Assembly (NCBI GenBank): GCA_024278775.1 | Contig: JAJRSP010000089.1 | Location: 1 to 16,056 of the forward strand | Direction of reading: 5' to 3' | DNA: 16,056 nucleotides | From: Planctomycetota bacterium | GTDB taxonomy: Bacteria > Planctomycetota > Phycisphaerae > UBA1845 | In this document: positions 1-8,077 of the stretch, piece after piece | How the letters are laid out: each line of letters starts with the position of its first letter | How positions within the stretch are numbered: position 1 is the stretch's first letter | Notes under the pieces: model-generated | Database searches by the model: none | Told to the model about the DNA's origin: nothing | What the model saw: the letters and a program-made list of their open reading frames with translations, nothing else | Program-made: the position numbers and the translations under genes

Positions 1-47
1 AGCAGATACGTCTGATCCGGATTCCACGCTCGATAGGTCTTGCTCAT
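1..47 (-). CDS. Transposase, N-terminal 15 codons only (IS1182-like), runs off the window
   Basis: The reverse strand reads ATG at 47-45 and translates to MSKTYRAWNPDQTYLL before leaving the window. This opening (M-x-K-T-[YF]-R-x-x-x-P-D-Q-x-x-L-L) is, from memory, the characteristic N-terminus of IS1182-type DDE transposases, which continue with a proline-rich LPPS/DWLP segment. A GAGG ribosome-binding site lies at 59-56, eight bases upstream of the ATG, which supports the start. Nearly all of the gene lies to the left of position 1, so the family assignment rests on 16 residues and intactness cannot be judged. The element's outer end must lie between this start codon and the coding sequence that resumes around 139. 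Confidence 0.6.
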   Translation of the reverse strand, partial: MSKTYRAWNPDQTYL

Positions 48-138
48 CCCTGAGTCCTCAAAAATCGTCCCGATCTTCCCTCACGACGACCCGCATCATA
101 GCATACGTGTCAAGCGGTAATACTCGGACAGACTCCTA
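1..138 (-). mobile_element. Right-hand end of an insertion sequence (approximate boundary)
   Basis: The first 47 bases are the start of a transposase reading leftwards. About 70-90 further bases, with no gene of their own, separate it from a coding sequence whose first codons already read as the interior of a protein. The IS end should therefore lie roughly between 118 (an in-frame stop for the next gene) and 138. The other end is outside the window, so the terminal inverted repeat and target duplication cannot be confirmed. The exact boundary is an inference. Confidence 0.5.
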
Positions 139-147
139 GACAACAGT

Positions 148-1536
148 GTGATCAAAATCGGGGTTGATTTGGCTCGGGGCGGTGCCATCAGCTACCTGAG
201 CGAGTCGGGTTCTTCCAGCAGCGTGTTCAACACCCGTGATCTTGGGCGCTTCGTTCAGCAATCGTACTTCTCGGGACCTGATCCCTTTATTCCGGCGGGA
301 GCCACGCAACACGCGGCCTACGCTGGTTGGGGGTGGAACCCGGTTCAGGCGGGCGATGTATACGGGAACCGATCGCAAGTGCTGGCCTACACCAATGACG
401 GAACGACCCTCTACGTCCGGTCTGCGCCGAAGCAGTGGGCTCTCCAGGATGTGGATTCCGAGTGTACGATGGAACTGTGGATCACGCTTGAATCGAACAG
501 GGCTCACGTTCGAAACAGACTGAGCAACGCCCGGTCGGACACAACACGCTACAGCGCACGGCATCAGGAACTACCGGCCATCTATACGGTCGGGACGTTG
601 TACCGGCTGTTCACATACACAGGGACCACGCCGTTTACAGGCGACAGTCTCACACAAATCATCAACAGCGGCCCCCCCTGGGAGTACTGGAGCAGCACCG
701 AGAACTGGGCCGCGTTGGTTGACGACCAGGATTGGGGGGTGGGCGTCTTTCATCCCGGCGCTTATCTGACAGCCGGAGGATTCCACGGTCCGCCCGGCGT
801 CGGAGGCCCGTCCAATGACAGTACGGGCTACATCGCGCCGTTGCACACAGAGTTTATCGATCACAACATTGTCTATGATTACCGCTATACGTTGATTCTC
901 GGCGATTTGAACAACGATATCCGTGCGTACGTCTACGCACACAAACCCAATCCGCGACCGACGTACGTGTTCGGTGATAATCGTCAGAACTTCTACCCCG
1001 CGAATCTGTCTGACCCCGCCCCGCCATACGGTGGGTTCTGGCCCTTGACGCTCGACCAAGCCGATCCACAAATAGTCAGCCCACCGGGTTGGTGGGATGC
1101 GGCCGATGTCGCCCGAGTTTACATTCGAGCGGCGTACCATACACAACAGAACCAGGCAGAAGTTTTCTTCGCCGGAGAGGATGGTCTCTTTACGGGCGAC
1201 AAGCGTCTACCCATCACAATCATTCCGGACGGTAAACCCCACACCTACGAGGTCGATCTTTCATCCCATCCGTTATACGTCGGTGTCATCACTCGCCTGC
1301 GGTTTGACCCGATCGTAATCCGCACCTCCGGCGACACGGTGGATTTGTATTCCATCACAAGTGAACCGCCATCCATTGCGATCCCGGCGGTGTCGGCGTG
1401 GGGGATGACGATCATGTGCCTGCTGGCTTTGACCGCGGCCACTCTGGTCATAGCTCCTCGAGGGGCCATACGGTCCCTTCACGGACGAGCACTAAATCCG
1501 AATCAAGGGGAGCATAGGCTCTTGGTAACACGGTGA
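148..1536 (+). CDS. CTERM-sorted surface protein of unknown function, 5' end probably lost to an IS insertion
   Basis: A protein of 462 residues from a GTG at 148. It ends in an IPTL/PEP-CTERM-like sorting signal: IPAVSAWG at residues 412-419, a hydrophobic segment to about 435, then an arginine and a 25-residue tail, longer than usual. Such tails mark exported proteins that are processed at the cell surface, and these normally carry an N-terminal Sec signal peptide. None is present here. The ORF opens directly in folded-domain-like sequence (IKIGVDLARGGAISYLS) and there is no ribosome-binding site before the GTG. The body is rich in Trp, Tyr and Gly and looks like beta-sandwich material; residues 290-400 look like a second beta domain. 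In-frame codons continue upstream to a stop at 118-120, and the codons from about 139 (Asp-Asn-Ser) look like part of the same domain. The best reading is a gene whose promoter, start and signal peptide were displaced by the adjacent IS. It may be a pseudogene. The substrate or role is unknown. Confidence 0.7.
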   Translation: MIKIGVDLARGGAISYLSESGSSSSVFNTRDLGRFVQQSYFSGPDPFIPAGATQHAAYAGWGWNPVQAGDVYGNRSQVLAYTNDGTTLYVRSAPKQWALQDVDSECTMELWITLESNRAHVRNRLSNARSDTTRYSARHQELPAIYTVGTLYRLFTYTGTTPFTGDSLTQIINSGPPWEYWSSTENWAALVDDQDWGVGVFHPGAYLTAGGFHGPPGVGGPSNDSTGYIAPLHTEFIDHNIVYDYRYTLILGDLNNDIRAYVYAHKPNPRPTYVFGDNRQNFYPANLSDPAPPYGGFWPLTLDQADPQIVSPPGWWDAADVARVYIRAAYHTQQNQAEVFFAGEDGLFTGDKRLPITIIPDGKPHTYEVDLSSHPLYVGVITRLRFDPIVIRTSGDTVDLYSITSEPPSIAIPAVSAWGMTIMCLLALTAATLVIAPRGAIRSLHGRALNPNQGEHRLLVTR

Positions 1537-1803
1537 CGCGTCTGGCTACCGAAGGTTCAACTGATTGAGGGGAACGACTCTCAACCGGAAACGCAGCGGC
1601 GGTGTTACACGCGACGGAGTTCCCGGCGTATGCCCCGGCAGGTCATTCGAATGATTACGCCGCACCAACAAGGCTCGCAGGTTCCCGGAATCGGTGGCCT
1701 ATTGTTCATTCACGCCGAATCGAACAATGTCGGCTCTCACACGGCCAGCGTCGATCCGTCTGCTCCGGCACCGGGCAGCTCAACCCCTGGGGGCGCAAAA
1801 CCG

Positions 1804-2181
1804 CTATTTGTAAAACACGAACGCCAAGCCCACGCAGTAGATCCCGTCGTCGTTTTGGGTGCAATGTTTGACCACCGCTTCCCCTTGGAAGCTAACTTCC
1901 GGCTCGTGAACAGCCACGGTCACGGTCGTCCCCGGCTCCAACGGTTCTTCACAACGAATCGCCAACCCCTTCACGCTCAGATTCAACGATCTCGCCAAGA
2001 TGAGTTTTTCACCATCCTGATCGTCTGATAGCCAAAGCTGCACCGTGCCGGGAAACGGCCAGCGGACCACCTCTCGTCGGCATTGCTTCGACTTGGTCAC
2101 GCAAAGGCCGCGCCGCTCGGCCAACAGTGCCCCCAACGATTCTTCCGTCAACAGGGTAACCTCGGACGTATCCGTCGCCAT
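1804..2181 (-). CDS. Small PilZ-domain protein (predicted c-di-GMP binder)
   Basis: A protein of 125 residues consisting of a single PilZ domain. Both c-di-GMP contact motifs are visible: RREVVR (RxxxR, Arg36 and Arg40) and NLSVKG ([D/N]xSxxG, residues 67-72). They are followed by alternating beta strands ending in YCVGLAFVF. PilZ proteins bind the second messenger c-di-GMP and pass the signal to motility, exopolysaccharide or secretion machinery; the partner here is unknown. The ATG at 2181 is preceded by AAGGGGG about seven bases upstream. An in-frame GTG at 2334, also with a good GGGAGGG site, would add 51 residues with a weakly hydrophobic start and no PilZ content, so the shorter form is preferred but not certain. 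The gene stands alone, downstream of the rseP terminator, and converges on the CTERM gene. Confidence 0.85.
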   Translation of the reverse strand: MATDTSEVTLLTEESLGALLAERRGLCVTKSKQCRREVVRWPFPGTVQLWLSDDQDGEKLILARSLNLSVKGLAIRCEEPLEPGTTVTVAVHEPEVSFQGEAVVKHCTQNDDGIYCVGLAFVFYK

Positions 2182-2402
2182 TGCAATCCCCCTTTGTGCC
2201 GCATCATCAGCCACCACCCCGCCGTGCGGGATGGCCTCGCTTATGTTGTACGATATCACGAAGGAATCCTGGGAACGGAAACCAGGCACGTCCGAGAAAA
2301 ACATGACAGCAACGACGAGGACGAGTGATCCCACCGGAACACCCTCCCGACCGCCGCGATCATTGCGCCATGAAAGCTGCGGGCAGACACCAGGAGATAT
2401 GG

Positions 2403-2429
2403 AAAAAACGCGTCAACCCCAGAGACGCA
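2403..2429 (-). terminator. Rho-independent terminator overlapping the rseP stop codon
   Basis: On the minus strand, TGCGTC (2429-2424) pairs with GACGCG (2414-2409) around a nine-base loop, including one G-U pair. It is followed immediately by six T residues (2408-2403). The stem includes the rseP TGA at 2415-2413, so the terminator is built into the last codons of the gene. It marks the end of the dxr-rseP transcript and separates it from the pilZ-domain gene. Confidence 0.65.
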
Positions 2430-4893
2430 GCGCGTCCTGGTAGGTCACAAACATGAACGCACCAATAATCAGGAACAGTCCAATCATCTGCGTGGCTACC
2501 TGCACGCGCAAACTGACGGGGCTACCCTTAATCTTTTCGATGATGAGAAAGACCATCAGACCACCATCCACGATCGGCAAGGGCAGGAAGTTAATCACCG
2601 CAAGGTTCGCAGAGATGATGGCCATGAAGAATAGAAACTTAACGAAACCACTCTGCGCGAACTTGCCGCCGATGTCGATGATCCCAAGCGGACCGGACAT
2701 ACTCTCCACACCGACGGTGCGCGTGAAAATCATTCGCTCCATCGTCTTGAGCACTTGAAGCACGAAATAGTAGGTTTTGTGCAGCCCGATGCCCACGGCA
2801 TCGAACACGTTCTCACCCTTGAGAAGCGTCTGCTCCTCTCCCCATCCGACGTTGGGCGAGAACTGCACGCGACCGAGCCACGGATCCACCATGTCATCCG
2901 TGACGTCCACATACGCCGTTTGCAAATCTCCCAGCACGTTGACCCGGTACTCCACCGGCACGTTCGTCTGGCCCACCAATTGCTTCAGGCGTCGACGAAG
3001 CCCCTCGTGGTACCCGATCGACACACGCTGACTTCCCAGTCTGGTCTCGATCGTCACGGTATCACTGCCACCGATTGTCACGATGCGACCGGCCGGCCCG
3101 ATCCCCAACTTCGTACGCAATGATTGCGGCACGGGGAACGCCACCGTCCGCTGCGAACCGTCATGCGCGCGAAACGTCAAATCCACATCTCCGCCCGCGC
3201 CTCGACGAAAGGCCGCAATCAGATCACGCCAACGCCCCACCGGCTCACCGTCGACCGAGATGATAGTGACTGCATCCGGCACACCGGCCACCGCGGCGGG
3301 GCTTGGTTTCCCGTTGATCGTCGGAAGAACCCGCCCGGTTTGCATCACATCCTCGGCAACCAGCGTAAAGAAGGCATCAGCTACCCCGGGGGCCGTGGGG
3401 ACAACGGTTTTGGTCGACACCGCCCCCGAAGCACTGCGCACCGTCACCGATACCGGTTTCCCACGCATGCTACCCACCACCTTCGTCACAGTACGCAACG
3501 ACGGGCGATCATTGCCGAGGATGCTCAGAATCACATCGCCTTTTTCGATTCCCGCCTTAGAGGCCACTCCGAACGACCGCACCTCTCCAAACCGTACCCG
3601 TGGCTCTCCTTCGGCAGCACCAGGGATCGCTTCAATGGCGGCTTGTACCGTTGCGGCACCGCTGTCATGACGTTTGGGCCGCAGGAAGCCGGTACGAAGA
3701 CGCCCCTCGGCCGTGAGCGCTCGAAACGGGATATCCCGCTCCGCATGGTGGCGAACAGCGCGTGCGATGGCTGCCCGGTCGGGGTGGGGCTTATCGTCGA
3801 AGCTAAGAATCGTATCACCCACCTCCAGACCCGCGATATGCGCCCGACCGCGCGGATCGACGGAGCTAACACGCACCAGGGGCGTTAGCCCCAAGACACT
3901 CACCGAACTCGAATCGTTCAGATCGCTCGGGTAGAGCGAGAGCACGGGCGGAATCTTGATCGTAACTCGCTCCGGCGGCGCGTCCGGGTGATCCGGGTCG
4001 GGCCGCTCCACGACGACATCGTCCTCCGTATAGGCCAACATCTGATAGACCTTGTTCGCGTTGGCTTTCGTCACCTGGACACCACCGACCTCCACAACGG
4101 TATCGCCAACGTGCGGTTGATCGGCCCGGCTCACGTCAATCTCCGGACCCACGGCGAGTATTTCCGGCGTCACCCCGGGCGCAATCCCAATGACCTGCCG
4201 CTGGACGTCGCGTGTGGTTTTTGGTTTGCGATACTCCGGACTGATCGGAACGCTTCGCTCGACCCCCTCACGCTCCACAACCACATCGATCGGCTCATGT
4301 GGCGGCGACAGCATCACCGCCATTTTAATCTCAGCGAATTCCTTGATGGTCTGGCCATTGATCCGCTTCACGATATCACCCGGCATCAGACCGGCACGCT
4401 CAGCGGGAGAATCCGGCTCCACGAACGCAATCCGTGAGGCCGTCGCCTGCATACCCACGAGAAACACGATCATGAACAGGAAGCACGCGAACAGCACATT
4501 CATCACGACCCCCGCGGAGACAATCGCGGCGCGATGCCCCACCGGCTTGTTCGCAAACGATCGCGGGTCTGCCTTGAATTTCAGTTCGTTGGACTTGTCG
4601 TCAAAGTCCTCCTGCCCGAGCATTTTGACATACCCGCCGAGCGGCAACAGGTTGAACGAGTAGCGCGTCTCTCCTTTAGTGAAGCCGACCAGTTCACGTC
4701 CGAAGCCAATCGCAAATTTCTCCACGCGGACACCGGCCCATTTGGCCACCGCAAAGTGCCCCAACTCATGAACGAAAACGATGACCGAAAACCCGCCCAT
4801 CATCATGAGATACGGCCACACACCATTCCACAAGTTAAGTAAGACGGAGTCCGCAAGAACCGGAACCACCGACGACATCAACAGGTTGTGCAT
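2413..4893 (-). CDS. rseP: RseP-type intramembrane site-2 metalloprotease with an expanded PDZ array
   Basis: An M50B zinc protease of the RseP/RasP family, which cleaves membrane-embedded substrates such as anti-sigma factors and leftover signal peptides. The zinc motif HELGH is at residues 42-46 in the first membrane segment, followed by the conserved LLPLGGYVKMLG stretch. The second catalytic segment near the C-terminus has NFLPLPIVDGG with Asp776, and one more membrane helix follows. Between them is an unusually long periplasmic part with PDZ-like units near residues 155-225, 255-315 (weaker), 340-400, 435-490 and 530-590. E. coli RseP is about 450 residues with two PDZ domains; this protein has 826. 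The ATG at 4893 is chosen because AGAGG lies seven bases upstream. An ATG at 4917 would add eight residues. The gene overlaps the end of dxr by 16 bases, indicating translational coupling, and ends in a terminator. Confidence 0.95.
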   Translation of the reverse strand: MHNLLMSSVVPVLADSVLLNLWNGVWPYLMMMGGFSVIVFVHELGHFAVAKWAGVRVEKFAIGFGRELVGFTKGETRYSFNLLPLGGYVKMLGQEDFDDKSNELKFKADPRSFANKPVGHRAAIVSAGVVMNVLFACFLFMIVFLVGMQATASRIAFVEPDSPAERAGLMPGDIVKRINGQTIKEFAEIKMAVMLSPPHEPIDVVVEREGVERSVPISPEYRKPKTTRDVQRQVIGIAPGVTPEILAVGPEIDVSRADQPHVGDTVVEVGGVQVTKANANKVYQMLAYTEDDVVVERPDPDHPDAPPERVTIKIPPVLSLYPSDLNDSSSVSVLGLTPLVRVSSVDPRGRAHIAGLEVGDTILSFDDKPHPDRAAIARAVRHHAERDIPFRALTAEGRLRTGFLRPKRHDSGAATVQAAIEAIPGAAEGEPRVRFGEVRSFGVASKAGIEKGDVILSILGNDRPSLRTVTKVVGSMRGKPVSVTVRSASGAVSTKTVVPTAPGVADAFFTLVAEDVMQTGRVLPTINGKPSPAAVAGVPDAVTIISVDGEPVGRWRDLIAAFRRGAGGDVDLTFRAHDGSQRTVAFPVPQSLRTKLGIGPAGRIVTIGGSDTVTIETRLGSQRVSIGYHEGLRRRLKQLVGQTNVPVEYRVNVLGDLQTAYVDVTDDMVDPWLGRVQFSPNVGWGEEQTLLKGENVFDAVGIGLHKTYYFVLQVLKTMERMIFTRTVGVESMSGPLGIIDIGGKFAQSGFVKFLFFMAIISANLAVINFLPLPIVDGGLMVFLIIEKIKGSPVSLRVQVATQMIGLFLIIGAFMFVTYQDALRLWG

Positions 4894-6029
4894 CGAATAA
4901 CCTCTTGCCGAGCCCAACGGTCTGCGGCTAATAAGTCTTCCATTGTCGGCGAAGCCACGAACGAATGTTCGCGAAGCGCCTGCTCGACATACCGAACAAT
5001 ATCCAGAAAGTGGATCACTCCAGACTGAAAAAGCTCCACGGCGGCTTCGTTGGCCGCGTTGAGCACAGCACCGGACGTACCTCCACGCCGCGCTACCTCA
5101 TAGCCCAATTCTAGTGCCGGAAAACGCTCCGTGTCAGGTGCACTGAGGTTCCACTGACGAGTTTCGACCAAATCCAGGTACTTCGCCGGGCACGGTCGCC
5201 GCTCGGGGTACGTCAACGCATACTGAATCGGCGTTCGCATGTCCGGTATCGAGAGCTGTGCGACCATCGCCCCGTCACGGAACTCCACCAGTGAGTGTAT
5301 GATCGACTCGGGATGGATCACGACTCCAATCCGCTCCGCCGGCAGACCGAAAAGCCATCTCGCCTCGACGATTTCCAACGCCTTGTTCATCATCGTCGCC
5401 GAATCAATCGTGATTTTCGGACCCATATCCCACGTGGGATGATTCAACGCATCTTCGAGCGTAATCCCCGCCATCTGCTCCACCGACCAAGTGCGAAACG
5501 GACCACCGGACGCCGTCAAATAGACCTTGTGAACATCCTCGGCTCGACCGGCCTGAAGCGCCTGGAATATGGCCGAGTGCTCGCTGTCAACCGGTATGAT
5601 CTCCGTCCCGGTATTCTTCGCGAGCGGAATCAACACAGACCCCGCAGAGACCAACGCCTCCTTGTTGGCCAGAGCAATCCGCCGGCCGCGTTTCACGGCC
5701 GCCAGCGTCGCCGATAACCCCTGGCAACCCACCACCGCACACACCACACACTCACAATCGACGGTACTGACCAACTGCGTCAGGGCGTCGTCGCCACACA
5801 TCACTTCGGGGGAATAACTAAGCCCACGGCGTAAATCCGCCTCCCCCGAGCGCGAGGAAATCGCTACGGCACGAGGCCGGAACTCATTGGCCTGAAGGGC
5901 CAGCTCCGCACCGCGTGACCCCGCGGCCAGGCCCACCACCTCCCACTCCTCAGACAGCCCCCGCGCCACATCAAGGCAGCTACACCCGATGGAGCCCGTA
6001 GATCCCAACACGATGACACGTTTTTTCAT
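4878..6029 (-). CDS. dxr: 1-deoxy-D-xylulose 5-phosphate reductoisomerase
   Basis: Converts 1-deoxy-D-xylulose 5-phosphate to 2-C-methyl-D-erythritol 4-phosphate with NADPH, the committed step of the MEP isoprenoid pathway in the cytoplasm. The N-terminal dinucleotide motif GSTGSIG is at residues 9-15. ANKEALVSAG is at 121-130. The metal-binding PVDSEH has Asp149 and Glu151. The active-site TASGGPF is at 172-178, with HPTWDMG and ITIDSATMMNK following. The length of 383 residues is normal. The ATG at 6029 (MKKRVIVLGSTGSIG) matches the family's usual start; an in-frame ATG at 6059 would add ten atypical residues. No strong ribosome-binding site is seen for either. dxr is the first gene of an operon with rseP, an arrangement known in many bacteria. 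Confidence 0.97.
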   Translation of the reverse strand: MKKRVIVLGSTGSIGCSCLDVARGLSEEWEVVGLAAGSRGAELALQANEFRPRAVAISSRSGEADLRRGLSYSPEVMCGDDALTQLVSTVDCECVVCAVVGCQGLSATLAAVKRGRRIALANKEALVSAGSVLIPLAKNTGTEIIPVDSEHSAIFQALQAGRAEDVHKVYLTASGGPFRTWSVEQMAGITLEDALNHPTWDMGPKITIDSATMMNKALEIVEARWLFGLPAERIGVVIHPESIIHSLVEFRDGAMVAQLSIPDMRTPIQYALTYPERRPCPAKYLDLVETRQWNLSAPDTERFPALELGYEVARRGGTSGAVLNAANEAAVELFQSGVIHFLDIVRYVEQALREHSFVASPTMEDLLAADRWARQEVIRCTTC

Positions 6030-6074
6030 AGACCGCCCAGTAACCAACGCAACCCGCATCGCGGGTTCTCGGAC

Positions 6075-6102
6075 ATCATAGTGGCGTGACGAGCATGAAC
6101 AA
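6075..6102 (-). promoter_or_regulatory. Candidate sigma70-type promoter for dxr-rseP
   Basis: On the minus strand, TTGTTC (6102-6097) is followed after 16 bases by TATGAT (6080-6075). Transcription would start near 6068, giving a leader of about 40 bases before the dxr ATG at 6029. The -10 box is close to consensus and the -35 matches at three of six positions. Confidence 0.4.
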
Positions 6103-6148
6103 GCCGGACGCCCCTCTCGGCATCATCAGCGTATCCGATTACTGTAAA

Positions 6149-6177
6149 TTGCCGTGTGGGGCCGCGAGACCTATAAT
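6149..6177 (+). promoter_or_regulatory. Near-consensus sigma70-type promoter pointing toward the rhomboid gene
   Basis: TTGCCG at 6149-6154 and a perfect TATAAT at 6172-6177 are separated by exactly 17 bases. Transcription would begin near 6184, about 510 bases before the next credible start codon (6694). It could therefore drive a long-leader rhomboid mRNA or a separate small RNA. Confidence 0.5.
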
Positions 6178-6589
6178 CTCTCACTCGGTGCCCCACGGAA
6201 CCTCCTGTGAATTGGAATCTCCCGGGAGAACGCACGTAGTACGTAAGAAATTGCCGTCCACGCGCAATCTCTCCCTGGTGCGGCGAGAATACGACCGGGG
6301 ATGGTGGCCGGCCGGAGGCCGCGATGCGCGGTGCATCCGGGCGCAGCGGTTGTTCTGCCGATACTTGAACCGGGGCATCTGATAGTGTTCGGCATGATCG
6401 GCACGACCACAAGTGATGGTGAACGGTCGATGATTCGTTGTACGTTGTACGACGATTGGGTGAAAACGAGCATGCTATGGCGTGCCGTGGCAGTGAACGG
6501 ATGATGACGCATCGGGCGACGACCGACCTCTTGGAAGGGGTGGCCCGCCACTTTGGTTGTCTACGTGTCGAACTCGTTTCGGGATTCCT

Positions 6590-6624
6590 GGTTCTCCGGA
6601 ACGTCGTTGGTCGCCCGGAGAATC
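6590..6624 (+). other. Hairpin in the long leader upstream of the rhomboid gene
   Basis: GGTTCTCCGG (6590-6599) pairs with CCGGAGAATC (6615-6624) over ten positions with one G-U pair; the loop is 15 bases. There is no T-run after it, so it is not a simple terminator. It lies 70 bases before the rhomboid start. Confidence 0.45.
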
Positions 6625-6693
6625 CTGCTCTCCAAGGCAAGAGAAAGGCCCACCCGCGGGCCGGGTGAAACGCTGTATCGAAAGTAACTGAGT

Positions 6694-7614
6694 ATGGGCT
6701 GGGAGGATCGAGATTACGCACAGACGAACACCGGCGGGCGCGGTCCGTCGTGGCGCGGCCCGTACGCCAGCCGACTGATCGGCGGCAGCATCGTCACGAC
6801 GCTCATTGCGATCAACGTCGCCGTATTCATCGGTGGTAAGATGAGCGGCGCACTGTTCGAACTTTTTTATGGATGGGGGGCATTGCAAGCCCAAGCCGTC
6901 CTGCACGGACAGATCTGGCGGCTGATCACCGCCCAATACTTGCACGACCCCAGCGGCTTGGGGCACATCTTCATGAACATGCTCGTGCTGCACTTTCTCG
7001 GTCGACCACTTGAAAGAATGTGGTCGGCGAAGAAGTTTTTCTGGGTCTATACGATTGCGGGGCTCGCGGGCAATGTCTTCTTTGTGATTCTCGGCTCTCA
7101 AGGCTGGATCGATCCACGTATGCCGGCCGTTGGTGCCTCCGGGTGCATCTACGGCTTACTCGGTATCGTGGCGGTTCTCTTTCCCACGGCCACGGTGTAC
7201 ATCTACTTCCTGTTCCCGTTAAAAATCCGCACGGCCGCCATGATCTTCGGAGGCATCGCCGTGATGAAAGTGATCGGACAAGGCTCGAACTACGGCGGTG
7301 AGGCGTGCCACCTGGCCGGTTTGATCTTCGGCGTGTGGTGGGCCAAACGGGGAGACTTATGGTGGGCCACCACCGAATGGCGCACTACGCGCGTCGCACC
7401 GCGTGCCGCCCGCCCGCCCAAGGCACGTAGGTCCAAGTTTACCGAACGGGTCGCGCAGCGCCGCGTCGACGCCGTCGAGATCGATCGCATCTTGCGGAAA
7501 GTCTACGAAGGCGGCATCCACACGCTCACCAATCGAGAAAAAAAATTGCTCACCGAGGCGACCGAACGGCAACGCCAGGCCGAGGCGAGCGCCGGTCGCA
7601 CCGATCGGTTGTGA
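6694..7614 (+). CDS. Rhomboid-family intramembrane serine protease with C-terminal helical tail
   Basis: A 306-residue membrane protein with about six hydrophobic segments between residues 30 and 220. The rhomboid signature is complete: HIFMN at 91-95, the nucleophile Ser149 within GASG (147-150), and the catalytic His206 in GGEACHLAGLIFG. Rhomboids cut transmembrane helices within the bilayer; the substrate here is unknown. After the last membrane segment comes a basic linker (residues 228-257) and a predicted helical tail, residues 258-294, containing ILRKVYEGGIHTLTNRE. C-terminal motifs of this kind are known on some rhomboids, but here the neighbouring M50 protease carries a near copy. 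The ATG at 6694 gives a natural rhomboid N-terminus but has no clear ribosome-binding site. The gene is not closely coupled to its neighbours. Confidence 0.93.
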   Translation: MGWEDRDYAQTNTGGRGPSWRGPYASRLIGGSIVTTLIAINVAVFIGGKMSGALFELFYGWGALQAQAVLHGQIWRLITAQYLHDPSGLGHIFMNMLVLHFLGRPLERMWSAKKFFWVYTIAGLAGNVFFVILGSQGWIDPRMPAVGASGCIYGLLGIVAVLFPTATVYIYFLFPLKIRTAAMIFGGIAVMKVIGQGSNYGGEACHLAGLIFGVWWAKRGDLWWATTEWRTTRVAPRAARPPKARRSKFTERVAQRRVDAVEIDRILRKVYEGGIHTLTNREKKLLTEATERQRQAEASAGRTDRL

Positions 7615-8077
7615 TCCGGCATTCCTCCGTACCAGGGCGGACCGAAGATGAAGCGTAACGACGAATTCACTACGACATGCAATAGCATGCCCTACAGCCG
7701 GAACGCGGGGGCGCAAGACACATTTGGCGGCATCCGTGGGGACCATCGGGTGCCCCATTCTTCGTGTCACCCCGATCACGTCCGATCAGGAGCACAGACA
7801 TCCGGTGACACGAAGGGTGGGGGAAGGACTTCCACGCACGCAGTCCGTCCCCCACCCTTCGGGAGTACCCGAAGAACGGGGCACCCGCTGAGCTCGACCT
7901 ACACAGACCGGGTGGTCCATCGCCTTCAGCGGTGGGGGACACGATTCTATCATACGAATCATCAACAGTTTTCTACGGCGGGCAATCGCCCAACCCAAAG
8001 GTTACGCACCGGGACGGGACGGATGATGGACGCCCAGATGGTTTGACAAGAAACCACGGGGGCTCAAGGGAACGACA
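7615..8077. other. Intergenic region between rhomboid and M50 protease genes
   Basis: A 463-base gap with no credible gene. Its centre is taken up by the nested palindromic element at 7748-7886. A small hairpin CATGC-AATA-GCATG lies at 7676-7689. The right end carries the ribosome-binding site of the M50 gene (AGGGA about seven bases before the ATG). Rightward frames crossing it have no family resemblance. Confidence 0.5.
7748..7886. repeat. Nested palindromic element (three-way-junction-like inverted repeats)
   Basis: Three inverted repeats sit inside one another. The outer arms GGGTGCCCCATTCTTCG (7748-7764) and CGAAGAACGGGGCACCC (7870-7886) pair at 16 of 17 positions. Inside, CTTCGTGTCACC (7760-7771) pairs perfectly with GGTGACACGAAG (7804-7815). 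CGAAGGGTGGGGGA (7811-7824) pairs perfectly with TCCCCCACCCTTCG (7848-7861), and that hairpin extends past one mismatch by GGACT/AGTCC (7826-7830 with 7842-7846). The hairpins share bases at 7760-7764 and 7811-7815, so they compete or exchange by branch migration. The element could be a miniature transposable or REP-like repeat, or a complex RNA structure; a second copy is needed to decide. Confidence 0.75.

Larger units (their letters stand above)
6060..6693. other. Long intergenic region between divergent dxr and rhomboid genes
   Basis: A 634-base stretch without a convincing gene. It contains the probable dxr promoter at its left end, a near-consensus rightward promoter at 6149-6177, and a stable hairpin at 6590-6624. 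A further GC-rich self-complementary run lies near 6647-6667 (CACCCG/CGGGTG). Open frames on both strands are rich in Arg, Ser and Pro, lack ribosome-binding sites and resemble no family I recognise. No known structural RNA (tmRNA, RNase P, SRP, 6S) could be recognised. If the rightward promoter serves the rhomboid gene, the leader is about 510 bases. Confidence 0.5.

Noticed and set aside
1760..1778. CTGC...GCAG/CCGG palindrome between the CTERM gene and the PilZ gene as a bidirectional terminator
   Set aside because: Short, with a bulge and a two-base loop, and no T-run on either side.
6026..6721. 231-codon open frame on the minus strand across the dxr-rhomboid gap
   Set aside because: Arg/Ser/Pro-rich composition, no ribosome-binding site, overlaps both flanking gene starts and resembles no family; open because of high GC.
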